From positions 124,001 through 188,000 of the forward strand of contig NZ_FNIR01000003.1 of NCBI RefSeq assembly GCF_900103975.1: 64,000 nt of DNA, read 5' to 3'. A program made the position numbers and the translations under genes. Below, in pieces: positions 1-8,516 of this stretch (the first letter of the stretch is position 1; every line of letters begins with the position of its first letter). This stretch comes from Klenkia soli (GTDB lineage: Bacteria; Actinomycetota; Actinomycetes; Mycobacteriales; Geodermatophilaceae). Under the pieces are notes generated by a model, which ran no database searches, had not been told where the DNA came from, and worked only from the letters and a program-made list of their open reading frames with translations.

Positions 1-82
1 TGGGGGAAGTGGTTAGGGGGGCGGTCGCAGGGGCGCTCTGGTCGACGGCGGCCTGCTCGACGGCGTCATGCGTGGTGGTCAT
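1..82 (-). CDS. N-terminal fragment of an unidentified protein (runs off the left edge)
   Basis: An ATG at 82 reads leftwards for 27 codons without a stop and leaves the window. A GGAG-like ribosome binding site lies a few bases upstream. The visible residues (MTTTHDAVEQAAVDQSAP, then Ala/Pro/Thr) look like a flexible N-terminal tail with no recognisable domain. It lies beyond the terminator of the hydroxylase operon, so it is probably a separate transcription unit. The function cannot be told from 27 residues. Confidence 0.5.
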   Translation of the reverse strand, partial: MTTTHDAVEQAAVDQSAPATAPLTTSP

Positions 83-139
83 GGTGGTAGCTCCAGTTCG
101 GGGGCGGCGGGGGGTGTCAGGCAGGAGGTGCTGCTCGGA

Positions 140-184
140 CCGGGTGGTGCCGGCGGCGCGCTCAGGGCCGCCGGCACCACCCGG
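140..184 (-). terminator. Perfect 18-bp stem-loop after the hydroxylase gene
   Basis: Positions 140-157 and 167-184 are perfect inverted complements (18 bp) around a 9-base loop. The hairpin starts 16 bases after the stop codon of the HpaB-type gene. There is no clear U-tract, as is common for actinobacterial terminators. It most likely ends the leftward hydroxylase/flavin reductase transcript. Confidence 0.75.
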
Positions 185-199
185 TGGGTCTGCAGGGAG

Positions 200-1795
200 T
201 CAGTTCCGACGGTTGCGGAAGAAGGACACGTCGTCGTTGCCGATCAGGTCCGGCACGGTCCAGCCGTCCAGGTCGTACTCGGCGAGGCAGGCCTCGGCCA
301 GGCCCTTCATGGCCCCGGTGGTGCCCTGCGCGTCGGCGGCGAAGAGGAGTTCGGCCTTGACGTTCTCGTGGTTGCCCGAGTAGTTGCGCTCGTACAGCTC
401 GTGGCGGCCACCGAACTCGCTGCCCACGGCGTCCCAGAGGGCCTTCATGACCTTGACGCGGTCGACGGCGTCGTAGCCGTTGGAGCCGCGGACGTACTTG
501 TCGAGGTAGGGCCGGACCTCGGGGGTCTTGAAGTCCATCGAGTGCGAGTTCAGGTAGATCAGTCCGCTGGCGACGTCGGACTCGATGATCTCCTTGATCC
601 GGGGGTAGGCCTGGATCATGAGCATGCGGTAGGTCAGGCCGTAGTCCAACTTCGGCAGCAGGGCGCCGTTCTCCCAGCCGTCGGGGTTGCGGGCCATGGC
701 GTCGGCGAGGGCGTAGAAGGTGTTGCGCCAGCCGATGACCTCACCGACCCGGGTCTGCACACCGCGGAAGTCCTTGCTGCCGGTGATCTCCAGGGCCTTG
801 AGCAGTAGCCCGGCGATGAAGTCGATCTTCGTGGCGAGGCGGATGCAGCCATGGAAGGTAAACCGGGGAATGAACCCGGACACGGGGAAGAAGCCGTTGA
901 TCTTCTCGACGTCGCCGTAGAGGAAGACGTTCTCCCAGGGGACGAGGACCTTGTCGAAGACGAAGATGGTGTCGTTCTCGTCCATGCGGGAGGACAGCGG
1001 GTAGTCGAAGGGGCTGCCCATGACCGCGGCCTGCTGGGTGTAGGAGGTGCGGCAGATCAGCTTCACGCCCGGTGCGTCCATGGGCACCGTGCAGATGACG
1101 GCGAACTCCTTCTTCTTGATGGGGAGTCCGTAGTGGGCGATGAAGTTGTAGTTGGTGATGGCCGAGCCGGTGGCGACGACCTTGGCCCCGGACACGATCA
1201 GGCCGGCGTCGGTTTCGCGCTCCACGCGCATGAAGACGTCGCCGACCTCGTCGGGGGACATGTTCCGGTCGACCGGGGGGTTGATGATGGCGTGGTTCCA
1301 GTAGAGGACCTTCTCCTGGGACTCCTTGTACCAGCGCTTCGCGTTGTCCTCGAAGGGTGCGTAGAACTCGCTGTTGGCGCCCAGGGTGCCCAGGAAGCTG
1401 GCCTTGTAGTCAGGGCTGCGGCCCATCCAGCCGTAGCTCATCCGGGCCCAGCCCTCGATGGCGTCGCGGTCGGCGAGCAGGTCCTCCACCGAGTGCGGGC
1501 TGCGGAAGAAGGGGTGGGTGACCCCGCCGTTGCCGGTGTCGGTGGGGACGATGAGCTTCTGGTTCTGGGTCGGGTCGTGCAGAGCGTCGTAGAGCCGGGC
1601 GGTCATGCGCACCGGGTTGCGGAACGCCGGGTGGGTGGTGACGTCCTTCACCCGCTCGCCGTAGATCCAGACCTCACGGTTGTCCTTGAGGCTCTCGATG
1701 TACTCGTCACCGGTCATCGGTCGGCTGGCGGTGGGCTTGTCGAGGTCGATGGCGCCGGTGGTCGGGGCGATCGGGCGGTCTTCCTGCAGCGTCAC
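200..1795 (-). CDS. HpaB-family FADH2-dependent aromatic monooxygenase, large component
   Basis: A 531-residue protein of the 4-hydroxyphenylacetate 3-hydroxylase family. These enzymes use FADH2 from a separate reductase to hydroxylate phenolic rings ortho to the OH. The characteristic N-terminal stretch [20 protein letters not shown] and the central Arg/Gly-rich flavin and substrate region are present over the full family length. The GTG start at 1795 follows an AAGAAGGG site; a longer frame reaching 1993 overlaps the reductase gene and reads as low-complexity Pro/Thr sequence, so it was rejected. The partner reductase lies immediately upstream. With hydroxyquinol 1,2-dioxygenase and maleylacetate reductase nearby at 11.3-13.2 kb, a likely role is to make hydroxyquinol from a phenol, resorcinol or nitrophenol-type substrate. 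The exact substrate is not readable from sequence. Confidence 0.9.
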   Translation of the reverse strand: MTLQEDRPIAPTTGAIDLDKPTASRPMTGDEYIESLKDNREVWIYGERVKDVTTHPAFRNPVRMTARLYDALHDPTQNQKLIVPTDTGNGGVTHPFFRSPHSVEDLLADRDAIEGWARMSYGWMGRSPDYKASFLGTLGANSEFYAPFEDNAKRWYKESQEKVLYWNHAIINPPVDRNMSPDEVGDVFMRVERETDAGLIVSGAKVVATGSAITNYNFIAHYGLPIKKKEFAVICTVPMDAPGVKLICRTSYTQQAAVMGSPFDYPLSSRMDENDTIFVFDKVLVPWENVFLYGDVEKINGFFPVSGFIPRFTFHGCIRLATKIDFIAGLLLKALEITGSKDFRGVQTRVGEVIGWRNTFYALADAMARNPDGWENGALLPKLDYGLTYRMLMIQAYPRIKEIIESDVASGLIYLNSHSMDFKTPEVRPYLDKYVRGSNGYDAVDRVKVMKALWDAVGSEFGGRHELYERNYSGNHENVKAELLFAADAQGTTGAMKGLAEACLAEYDLDGWTVPDLIGNDDVSFFRNRRN

Positions 1796-1925
1796 GGTGG
1801 AACCCTTCTTCGTCGGTGGAGACGGGTGTCGGTCTTCTTGTGGGGTGGTGCTCGTGCCGAGCGCTCCCGGCCGTCTGACCGGTCGCGCTTCGTTCTCAGG
1901 GGCCAGCTGGGCAGTGGCTGGCTGA

Positions 1926-2495
1926 TCAGGAGGCGACGCGGTCGCGGTGTGCCGGGAGGGCGGTGAAGGTGGTCGCTGCGTCGAACCAGCCACTCTCGGG
2001 GGAGTCGAGGGAGGCGCCCCAGTGCGCGCTGGTGCGAGGCTGGCCCAGCTCGCGGAACTTGCCGCCGAAGAAGAGCAGCGGGTCCCGGTCGCTGACGTCG
2101 ATGTCGGTGACCTCGCCGATGACGATGAGGTGGTCGCCGCCGTCGTAGGTGCGCCACGGCTGACAGGAGATGGTGGCCGCGTTGCCGAGCAGGACCGGGC
2201 TCGTCGGCCCCTCCGCCCACTCGGGTGCGGGGTCGGCCGGTCGGCCGGCGAAGTGCCATGCCACGTCGACCTGCCCGGCGGCCAGGACGTTGACCGCGAA
2301 CGGTGCGCCGTCCAAGTAGCTGCATGCCTTGGATTGACGGGTCAGCGTCACCTGGCACAGCGCCGGCTCGAGGGACACCGCCGTGAACGCGTTCACGGTG
2401 GCCCCGTGCGGCACGCCGTCCCCCTTGGCGCACGTCACCACGGTGACCCCGGTGGCGAACTTGCCGAAGGCGTTCCGGATGGCTCTGGGCTCCAT
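1926..2495 (-). CDS. Flavin reductase, HpaC-like small component
   Basis: A 189-residue protein of the flavin reductase-like (FMN-binding split barrel) family. It begins with the typical helix and strand [13 protein letters not shown], followed by [16 protein letters not shown], and contains FAVNVLAA. It would use NAD(P)H to supply reduced flavin to the HpaB-type oxygenase encoded directly downstream on the same strand, 130 bases away. It diverges from the IclR regulator gene, which probably controls both genes. The ATG start has a GGAG-type site (reverse of ctcactcctt). Confidence 0.9.
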   Translation of the reverse strand: MEPRAIRNAFGKFATGVTVVTCAKGDGVPHGATVNAFTAVSLEPALCQVTLTRQSKACSYLDGAPFAVNVLAAGQVDVAWHFAGRPADPAPEWAEGPTSPVLLGNAATISCQPWRTYDGGDHLIVIGEVTDIDVSDRDPLLFFGGKFRELGQPRTSAHWGASLDSPESGWFDAATTFTALPAHRDRVAS

Positions 2496-2517
2496 TGCTC
2501 ACTCCTTCCGAACGCTC

Positions 2518-2542
2518 TGCGTACATACCGCACGCACTGCGT
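2518..2542. promoter_or_regulatory. Candidate IclR operator in the divergent promoter
   Basis: The divergent gap holds TGCGT at 2518-2522, its inverse ACGCA at 2532-2536 (9-base spacer), and a further TGCGT at 2538-2542. The two direct copies are 20 bp apart, two helical turns. IclR/PcaR-type regulators often bind such short repeated half-sites between divergent catabolic and regulator genes. Assignment to this regulator is inference. Confidence 0.45.
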
Positions 2543-2617
2543 CTTGGACGGGAGTGTGCCGCCGGTCACGGCGGCCGTCAAGCCCCTGCCGTTCGACGGA
2601 TAGGAAAGACTGAGGGC

Positions 2618-3466
2618 ATGGCGGTGGAAGATCCTTCGGAGCAGGTCACGACGTCGGCCGCTGTGGGGTCGGACCGGGACTACGTCCAGTCGCTGGACCG
2701 CGGTCTGGCGCTGCTGCTGGCCTTCGACGGTGAGCACCCCGACCCCACGTTGGCAGAACTGGCCCAACTGACCGGGTTCTCCCGCCCGGCTGTCCGTCGG
2801 TTCCTCATCACCCTCGAGCGACTGGGCTACGTGCGCGCCCACGGTGGTCGGTTCTCCCTCACGCCCCGCGTCCTGCTGATCGGCCAGCACTACACCGAGT
2901 CCCACGCGCTCATCGGCGTCGCGCAGCCCTACCTGCTGCAGCTGGCCGAGCGCACGGGGGAATCCGCGTCACTGGCGGTGCTGGACAACGCGGAGGTGGT
3001 CTACGTCGGTCGGGTACCGGTCCGGCGGATCATGAGCATCAATGTCCAGGTCGGCACCCGAGTCCCCGCGCACGCGACGTCGATGGGCAGGGTGCTGCTC
3101 GCCTGGTCCCCGGCGGCGGTGGTCGACGACGTCCTCACCCGCCGCCCTCCGGTAGCCCTCACGGCCACGACCATCACCGACGGGGTCGCCCTCCGCGACG
3201 CGCTGCACCTCGTCCGCCAGCAGGGGTGGTCCATCGTCAACGAGGAACTGGAGCCCGGTCTGCTCTCGGCGTCGGCTCCCGTGCGTGACCGCAGCGGCAC
3301 CGTGGTGGCCGCGCTGGCCACGTCAACCTCGACCGGACGGTCCAGCCCGGACGAGCTCGAACGCGACGTCATCCCCTTGCTCCTCGACGCCGCGGGACGG
3401 ATCAGCAGCGAACTCGGATTCGGACCAGCCCCGATCAGGCAGTCGGCACACGAGGGCTTCTACTGA
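2618..3466 (+). CDS. IclR-family transcriptional regulator
   Basis: A 282-residue IclR-type regulator. It has an N-terminal winged helix-turn-helix (TLAELAQLTGFSRPAVRRFL, then LERLGYV) and a GAF-like effector domain with YVGRVPVRR and a C-terminal ISSELG helix. PcaR/PobR-type members respond to aromatic acids. The ATG at 2618 was chosen because it begins just before the HTH segment; the upstream extension from 2495 overlaps the divergent reductase start. It probably regulates the HpaBC-like pair transcribed in the opposite direction. Whether it also controls the hydroxyquinol genes at 11-13 kb is unknown. Confidence 0.9.
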   Translation: MAVEDPSEQVTTSAAVGSDRDYVQSLDRGLALLLAFDGEHPDPTLAELAQLTGFSRPAVRRFLITLERLGYVRAHGGRFSLTPRVLLIGQHYTESHALIGVAQPYLLQLAERTGESASLAVLDNAEVVYVGRVPVRRIMSINVQVGTRVPAHATSMGRVLLAWSPAAVVDDVLTRRPPVALTATTITDGVALRDALHLVRQQGWSIVNEELEPGLLSASAPVRDRSGTVVAALATSTSTGRSSPDELERDVIPLLLDAAGRISSELGFGPAPIRQSAHEGFY

Positions 3467-3564
3467 CTCGAGTCCACAGCAGCAGAGGGTGAGCGGTCCA
3501 CGGGACCCTGCTGTACAGGGCGTGGATCGACTCCGTACCAGGACGAGGATCGATCTCGCTCAGG

Positions 3565-3777
3565 GTGGATCGGTGGTCGTCACCGGCCTGGGAGCGGACC
3601 ATCGAGAGGTTGATGCCCGCGGCGATCGCGATGTGGTCGCAGCGGACCCACTACAGCAACCGGTACAGCAACGCGGCCCGCACGGTGGCGCTCATGGACA
3701 GACGGCAGCGAACGCCGCCGCCCTTTGATCTGCGGAAACCGTACCCGGACGAACGGCGGCGGACACCCCGCGTCTAG
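3565..3777 (+). pseudogene. Short coding remnant at the island edge
   Basis: A 70-codon frame from GTG 3565 has coding-like third-position GC in its first two thirds. It reads WERTIERLMPAAIAMW and HYSNRYSNAARTVALMD before an Arg/Pro-rich tail. No ribosome binding site is evident and it resembles no complete family known to me. It may be the truncated end of a gene carried by the integrative element, or a chance frame. The rest of 3467-3826 holds only a weak imperfect hairpin (about 3480-3513) after the IclR gene. Confidence 0.25.
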
Positions 3778-3826
3778 CTGGGGGTCAAAGGGTCACCGGA
3801 CCGCCCGCCCCCTTGTTCGTCGGGTA

Positions 3827-4054
3827 CTACACGGCGACAGCGCCTTCTGAACTCGCCGACCCGGCAGTACCCACCCCCAGGTGTGCCATGAGCGGCAGTC
3901 GCGGAATGAGCAGGCGACGCCCTACGCGGAGAACGGGTAGGTCACCGTTGTTCATCGCCCGCGAGACCGTGCGGACGTCAACCCCGAGAAGATCTGCGGC
4001 TTGAGCGACGGTCACGACAGCTGCGTTGCTCTTCACCAAGTCGTCCAGGTCCAT
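3827..4054 (-). CDS. Excisionase-like small helix-turn-helix protein
   Basis: A 75-residue protein with a MerR/excisionase-type HTH: VVTVAQAADLLGVDVRTVSR, then MNNGDLPVLRVGRRLLIPR. This is the usual pattern of the excisionase/DNA-binding domain family (HTH_17). The gene lies 314 bases from the tyrosine integrase and is transcribed divergently from it, as in integrative elements where Xis sets recombination direction and can regulate int. A GGAAGGAAG motif precedes the ATG. A plain transcriptional regulator is the alternative. Confidence 0.75.
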   Translation of the reverse strand: MDLDDLVKSNAAVVTVAQAADLLGVDVRTVSRAMNNGDLPVLRVGRRLLIPRLPLMAHLGVGTAGSASSEGAVAV

Positions 4055-4368
4055 CGACGTGGTCTTCCTTCCACTGGTCGCGTCCAGCCCCGGCCTCGAT
4101 CCACAAGCTTCGAGGCGACTGAGCTAGTTGCTGATGAAGGTGTCACCGGTGCCGCACTGATGACGGCTGCCCCGGGCGCGTGCCGAGCTCGCATTCAGAG
4201 GTGCGCCGGTTCCTGACACGCACGCACCTCTGCCGCCACCTCTTCCTGTGGATAGCGCCCGTTGTCCACAACTTCGAGCCCCAGAACCTGCTGGCGGGCT
4301 CCCGCACATTGCATGGGCGTGCAGCGGACGACGGTCTGCCGGAGGAAGGGAAGCAGAGGAGGAAAACG

Positions 4369-5577
4369 GTGGCGAGGACGAAACGACGGCAGGCAGGGGA
4401 AGGCGGGATCAGCGAGTACCGGACGTCGACCGGCACGAAATTCCTCATCAAGTACAACGCCGTCCGACCAGATGGTTCGACGAAGGTCGTGCTAAAGCGC
4501 GGGTTCGCCACCCGGCGTGAGGCGGCCAATGCACTTCGGACCGAGGTACGGAAGGTGGAAACGGGGGAATGGGTCGACCTCTCGAAGGAGACGTTGACCT
4601 CCTACCTGGACGAGTGGATTGGCGCTCAGCGGTTGGCGCCCTCGACGGAGTCGAGCTACGAGAAGAACATCCGACTCCACGTCGACAAGTACATCGGCCG
4701 GACCCCTCTCGACCGCTTGACCGCTATGTCGATCGACACGTGGATGCGCAAGCTCGAATTGTCCGGCCGGGCGGACGGCAAGGGCGGGCTGTCCGCACGG
4801 ACGGTCCGTTACATCTTCACCATCCTGCGTTCCGCCCTCAGCGACGCCGTCAAGCACGGGCACCTCGCCGTCAACCCGACAGACCGCTGTAGCCCGCCCA
4901 CACCCTCCCAGGCTCGGCCACCGGAGATGCTTGCGTGGACGGCCGTCGAGCTGGCGCGGTTCCTGACGTGGAGCGAGTCGTTCGACTCCGAGGCAGCGAT
5001 GGCATGGCGGGTCCTCGGCTTCACCGGGATGCGTCGCGGTGAAGCACTCGCACTCCGATGGAGGGACGTCGACCTCGACGTCATGCGCGTGGCGGTCCGT
5101 CGCAGCGTGGGGTTGGTCCGGACGAAGGACAGGGGAGAGGAGCTCGTAGAAGGCCCCACCAAGACGGGCCAGTCGCGCGTCGTCGAGCTGGACGCCGGGA
5201 CAGTCCAGAAGCTGCGCTTGTACAAGGCTCGCCGGTCGAGCATCTCATCGGAGCTCGTGCGGGACAGCGCGCTGGTGCTGGGTGGCCTCGACGGCTCATA
5301 CCGGCACCCCGAGCGGTTCTCGCGACGCTTCAACAGCCATGTCACCCGCGCGCGCCGCGCCTTCGGCGAGGACAAGCTCCCCAGGATCCGGTTGCACGAC
5401 CTTCGGCACACCCACGCGACTCTCCTGCTGGCCGACGGTGAACCCGTCAAGGTCGTGTCGGAGCGGCTCGGGCACGCCAACGCCACGATCACCCTCGGCG
5501 TGTACCAGCACGTGCACCCAGGCATGGGCCGGCAGGCCGCGGACCGGTTCGCTGCGCTGCTCGACGACCCCGAATGA
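4369..5577 (+). CDS. Tyrosine recombinase / phage-type integrase
   Basis: A 402-residue site-specific integrase. The N-terminal arm-binding and SAM-like domains (about residues 1-165) are followed by a catalytic domain with the full tyrosine recombinase set: Arg222 in TGMRRGEAL, His343 and Arg346 in HDLRHTH, His369 in LGHAN and the nucleophile Tyr379 in GVYQHV. The GTG at 4369 follows a strong AGAGGAGG site and is preferred over the frame opening at 4180. No tRNA or obvious attachment core is visible near its 3' end. It marks 3.5-8.3 kb as an inserted element; the other genes of a conjugative or phage element are absent, so this is a minimal or decayed island. Confidence 0.92.
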   Translation: MARTKRRQAGEGGISEYRTSTGTKFLIKYNAVRPDGSTKVVLKRGFATRREAANALRTEVRKVETGEWVDLSKETLTSYLDEWIGAQRLAPSTESSYEKNIRLHVDKYIGRTPLDRLTAMSIDTWMRKLELSGRADGKGGLSARTVRYIFTILRSALSDAVKHGHLAVNPTDRCSPPTPSQARPPEMLAWTAVELARFLTWSESFDSEAAMAWRVLGFTGMRRGEALALRWRDVDLDVMRVAVRRSVGLVRTKDRGEELVEGPTKTGQSRVVELDAGTVQKLRLYKARRSSISSELVRDSALVLGGLDGSYRHPERFSRRFNSHVTRARRAFGEDKLPRIRLHDLRHTHATLLLADGEPVKVVSERLGHANATITLGVYQHVHPGMGRQAADRFAALLDDPE

Positions 5578-5859
5578 GGGCCGAAGTATCAGCGGAGTAT
5601 CACGGCCCGTCAATTGGGGGTAGAACGACTACGCCCGGCCTCCTGACCTGCAGGAATACCGGGGCGATGTGGTGTCCGAGGGGGGACTTTGTCCTCCTGG
5701 AGTGGGAACCGGCCCACCTGCTGCCGTCCCTGCTGGGGAGGAGCGCGGTGTGCGCGGTGTCGACGTCATTGTCGGAACGTAACTCCCCGGTCGGACACGG
5801 TGCCGGATCGTTGAGCTCTGTCACTCACTTGATGACTGCTCGCTGCCAGACTCATCGGC

Positions 5860-6711
5860 GTGTGGCAGGGCACCATCACCGACGACGACGACGACGACGG
5901 CGAGGCCGCGGCACGCAGGCGTCGAAGCGACATCCCGGCCCGCCGGCTCACCGCGCTGGGCCCTGACGGTGAAGCTCTTGAGGTTGTTCATGCACCCCAT
6001 GAGGGGTCGTCCAACCACGAGTTCTTTCCTGTTCGAGAGATCAAGCCATGCGACTTCGACGTCTGCCCGATCTGCCTCTCGCCCGGCCCTGACACCCTCG
6101 AACACCTCCCACCGGCCGGGCTCGGCGGTGTTCCGATGACCCGGACGTGCGCGCGGTGCAACCACGGCTTCGGTCGCATCGAGGCCGAGCTGATCGACTG
6201 GCGCGATGACGCCCTCCGTCTGACCTCAGTCACCGCTGAGGGCATCGTCGGCGCTCGCCGGCTTCCGCGAATCCTGCACAGGCAGACCCCCACCGGGGAG
6301 TTCGTTCTGCTGGTCGACGGACCGCTGCACCCTGAAGCCGAACCTATGCTCCAGGGGTCGGGGTTCTCGCTGCTCATCACGCCTCCAGCGCCCCACCTGT
6401 ACAAGCTCGCGGCGTTGAAGCAGGCATACCTCGCCGCCTCCCTGGATCTCACGACCATCCCGCAGACACCTGTGGCCGAAGCCGTGAGACGAGAGCTCAT
6501 GGCCGCACGGAATGCGCCCTCGCGCCGGCACATCGTCTCCAGTGAGTTCGTGCGGTCGATGCCGATCATGCGCACCCACGAACATCCGCGCGGGTCGGCG
6601 GCGCTGCTAGGGGTCATCAACCAGGACGACGGGCGGGGTGCGTGGTGGATAGCGCTGGCTTCGACCATCGCGGTCCCGTGGCCGTTCCCAGACCTCCCTC
6701 CTGTCCTGTGA
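5860..6711 (+). CDS. HNH-like zinc-finger protein (possible endonuclease)
   Basis: A 283-residue protein with an HNH/McrA-like treble-clef pattern: Cys69-x2-Cys72, Glu81-His82 and Cys97-x2-Cys100-Asn101-His102 (CPIC, LEHLPP, CARCNHGFG). This arrangement is typical of HNH nucleases whose cysteine pairs bind zinc and whose His/Asn act in DNA cleavage. The C-terminal 150 residues match nothing I recognise. The start is uncertain: GTG 5860 has no clear ribosome binding site and is followed by a run of six Asp from a GAC repeat. It lies between the integrase and the ApeA-like gene, 116 bases before the latter, which suggests a shared defence or mobile-element role. A non-nuclease zinc-binding protein is the alternative. 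The 282 bases before it hold no gene. Confidence 0.65.
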   Translation: MWQGTITDDDDDDGEAAARRRRSDIPARRLTALGPDGEALEVVHAPHEGSSNHEFFPVREIKPCDFDVCPICLSPGPDTLEHLPPAGLGGVPMTRTCARCNHGFGRIEAELIDWRDDALRLTSVTAEGIVGARRLPRILHRQTPTGEFVLLVDGPLHPEAEPMLQGSGFSLLITPPAPHLYKLAALKQAYLAASLDLTTIPQTPVAEAVRRELMAARNAPSRRHIVSSEFVRSMPIMRTHEHPRGSAALLGVINQDDGRGAWWIALASTIAVPWPFPDLPPVL

Positions 6712-6827
6712 CCAGCACCCGGTTCTGCTGCGAAGGCAGTCGTTGCTCGTTCACGTGGAGGCAGGTCCATGCCGGGTCGCCGTCCTGATGGCCACCCAGG
6801 CCGCTGCAGGTTGCGCCAGGATGAGGT

Positions 6828-8294
6828 GTGACTGACGGAGACACTTCGAGGTGGTCTGGACGCTTCTGGCTTGCGGACGCGCCGGAGGTCACGGCCGGTG
6901 GCTGGTTGGATGCTTCCACGCGATGGCCGACCGCGGACCTCGCTGAGGCTCTCACCTCTCCGTACCGACGAACGGAGGCCACCCAACAACCAAACGGCTC
7001 CTGGATGATCACCGCGGACAGCGCTGATGATGACGTTCAGCCAGCGACCTTCACCGTCCATGGCTTCCTCCGCGGCACTGAGGGCCGAGTCACACTGGTC
7101 GACGCTGAGAACACCGGCCGCAACATGACGTTGAACGTGCTGGCCGACCGGGGCAGTGAGCGGCTCATCGCTCGGTATGCCGTCTTGGGTGACCACCTCG
7201 ATGGCCCACACGCTCGCTTCAAGCGGGTGCAGTTCCGTCTCAAGCATCTGGACGCCTGGGCTCAGCTCAGGGAGGGCTTGAGCGTCCGGTTCGCCGAGCA
7301 CGGCAGTCACGCCCAGATGAACTACGCCGGAGCTGAACCCCAGACCGCGGCGACCATCACTACGCCAGGCAGCCTGACTCTCGATGCGACATTCAGACTT
7401 CCGCCACCGAGCGTGGTGGAAGTGCGATTCATCCAACGCGCATTCCTCATGTGGGAGAGCTCTGCAGACGGGCTCTCGGTTGACCAGCTATGGGCGAGAG
7501 TGCTCGACCCAGTCAGGTCATTGCTCACCATCGCGTCTGGCGACGACTGTCCGGTCACCACCATGCACGTACAGGTCGAGGGCGGCAGGTGGCTACGGGT
7601 GCTGCACCCAGGGATCGACAACTCACCGGACGAACTGCGCAGCGGACGCGACATGGTCCTCACCGCACCCGCCCTGTCCCTCAGCGACGTGGCCACGTGG
7701 CTCGACCAGGTCGACAGGCTCAGCCCGGTCCCGCAACTCGTCGCCGGTCACGTCGCCCGTGAACGAGACCAGGTGGTGGAAAGCCAGGTCCTCGAGCTGG
7801 CAGCCGCTGCCGAAGGCCTCCACCGACGGCTTGAGCCAGACGAGCGGGTCATGACCGATGAGCAGGCGCGGCAGATTCGAAGCGCATGTCTGGCGGCCGT
7901 CCCCCCAGATTCCCGTCAGATGGTCGCTAACCGCCTCGGACAACTTGCAGATCCGACGTTCCGGCAACGGCTCGCGCTCCTGGCCGACCGATTGGGGAAC
8001 GCAGCTGCCGACATCACCGGTGTCACGAGTCTTTGGACCAGGTATGTCGCAGAGGCACGCAATGGCTTCGCCCACATGCTTGACCCGAGACGGGAGACCG
8101 ACGTCGAGCACAGCATCGTTCTCCGTGACTCACTGCGGTGGATGCTCACCATCGTTCTCCTCGCCCAGGCTGGCGTCTCGATGGAGACGATCATGCGGCG
8201 AGTGAGCGGCCGGCAGGACTACCAGTTCTTCCTACGCAGGGCGTCGGCCTGGTTGCCGGGGGTGTATGCCGGGCGGTCGGATGAGGATGCGTGA
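6828..8294 (+). CDS. ApeA-like HEPN-domain protein, candidate anti-phage RNase
   Basis: A 488-residue protein resembling ApeA. The N-terminus (about residues 8-200) reads SGRFWLADAPEVTAGGWL, matching the opening of ApeA N-terminal domains (W/F-W-L ... G-x-L). The C-terminal third is helical with the HEPN ribonuclease signature Arg-x4-His at residues 411-416 (EARNGFAHML), followed by helices ending YQFFLRRASAWLPG. HEPN RNases of this type cut RNA during phage infection and stop growth. The GTG start follows GGATGAGG. It sits next to an HNH-like gene and an integrase, the usual setting of mobile defence genes. The domain assignment is by eye and the fold should be confirmed. Confidence 0.72.
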   Translation: MTDGDTSRWSGRFWLADAPEVTAGGWLDASTRWPTADLAEALTSPYRRTEATQQPNGSWMITADSADDDVQPATFTVHGFLRGTEGRVTLVDAENTGRNMTLNVLADRGSERLIARYAVLGDHLDGPHARFKRVQFRLKHLDAWAQLREGLSVRFAEHGSHAQMNYAGAEPQTAATITTPGSLTLDATFRLPPPSVVEVRFIQRAFLMWESSADGLSVDQLWARVLDPVRSLLTIASGDDCPVTTMHVQVEGGRWLRVLHPGIDNSPDELRSGRDMVLTAPALSLSDVATWLDQVDRLSPVPQLVAGHVARERDQVVESQVLELAAAAEGLHRRLEPDERVMTDEQARQIRSACLAAVPPDSRQMVANRLGQLADPTFRQRLALLADRLGNAAADITGVTSLWTRYVAEARNGFAHMLDPRRETDVEHSIVLRDSLRWMLTIVLLAQAGVSMETIMRRVSGRQDYQFFLRRASAWLPGVYAGRSDEDA

Positions 8295-8516
8295 CGGACC
8301 AACTCCAGCACCGTCAGACGCCGCTTCGGCCTTCTCCTGGTTGGTCGCCTCTGTCAAGCCTCATCGTGCCGTGATGGTGTTCAACGGGACCGAGCGTGGC
8401 GCGTCTCTCCCGATCTTCGAGTTCTCGGGACTCGCAGTTGGCCACGAGGAGAGCTGGTGCATTCGAGGTCGAGACGGGCGAGAGGCCCGATTGTCCGGGA
8501 CGGCGACAGCGCGCGG

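Noticed and set aside
1796-1993. N-terminal extension of the HpaB-type gene
   Set aside because: The extra residues are low complexity and overlap the flavin reductase gene; a GTG with a good ribosome binding site lies at 1795.
3641-3675. CTACAGC near 3645 as a further copy of the 18-bp dyad
   Set aside because: The right arm does not match (GGTACAG rather than GCRGTAG) and it is not upstream of a related gene.
5578-5859. Attachment site or tRNA gene after the integrase
   Set aside because: No cloverleaf, tRNA 3' end or convincing direct repeat of the upstream flank could be found by eye.
5988-7436. 482-codon open frame on the minus strand opposite the HNH-like and ApeA-like genes
   Set aside because: It is an antisense frame kept open by high GC. 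It shows no motifs, and both plus-strand genes have recognisable domains and better codon patterns.
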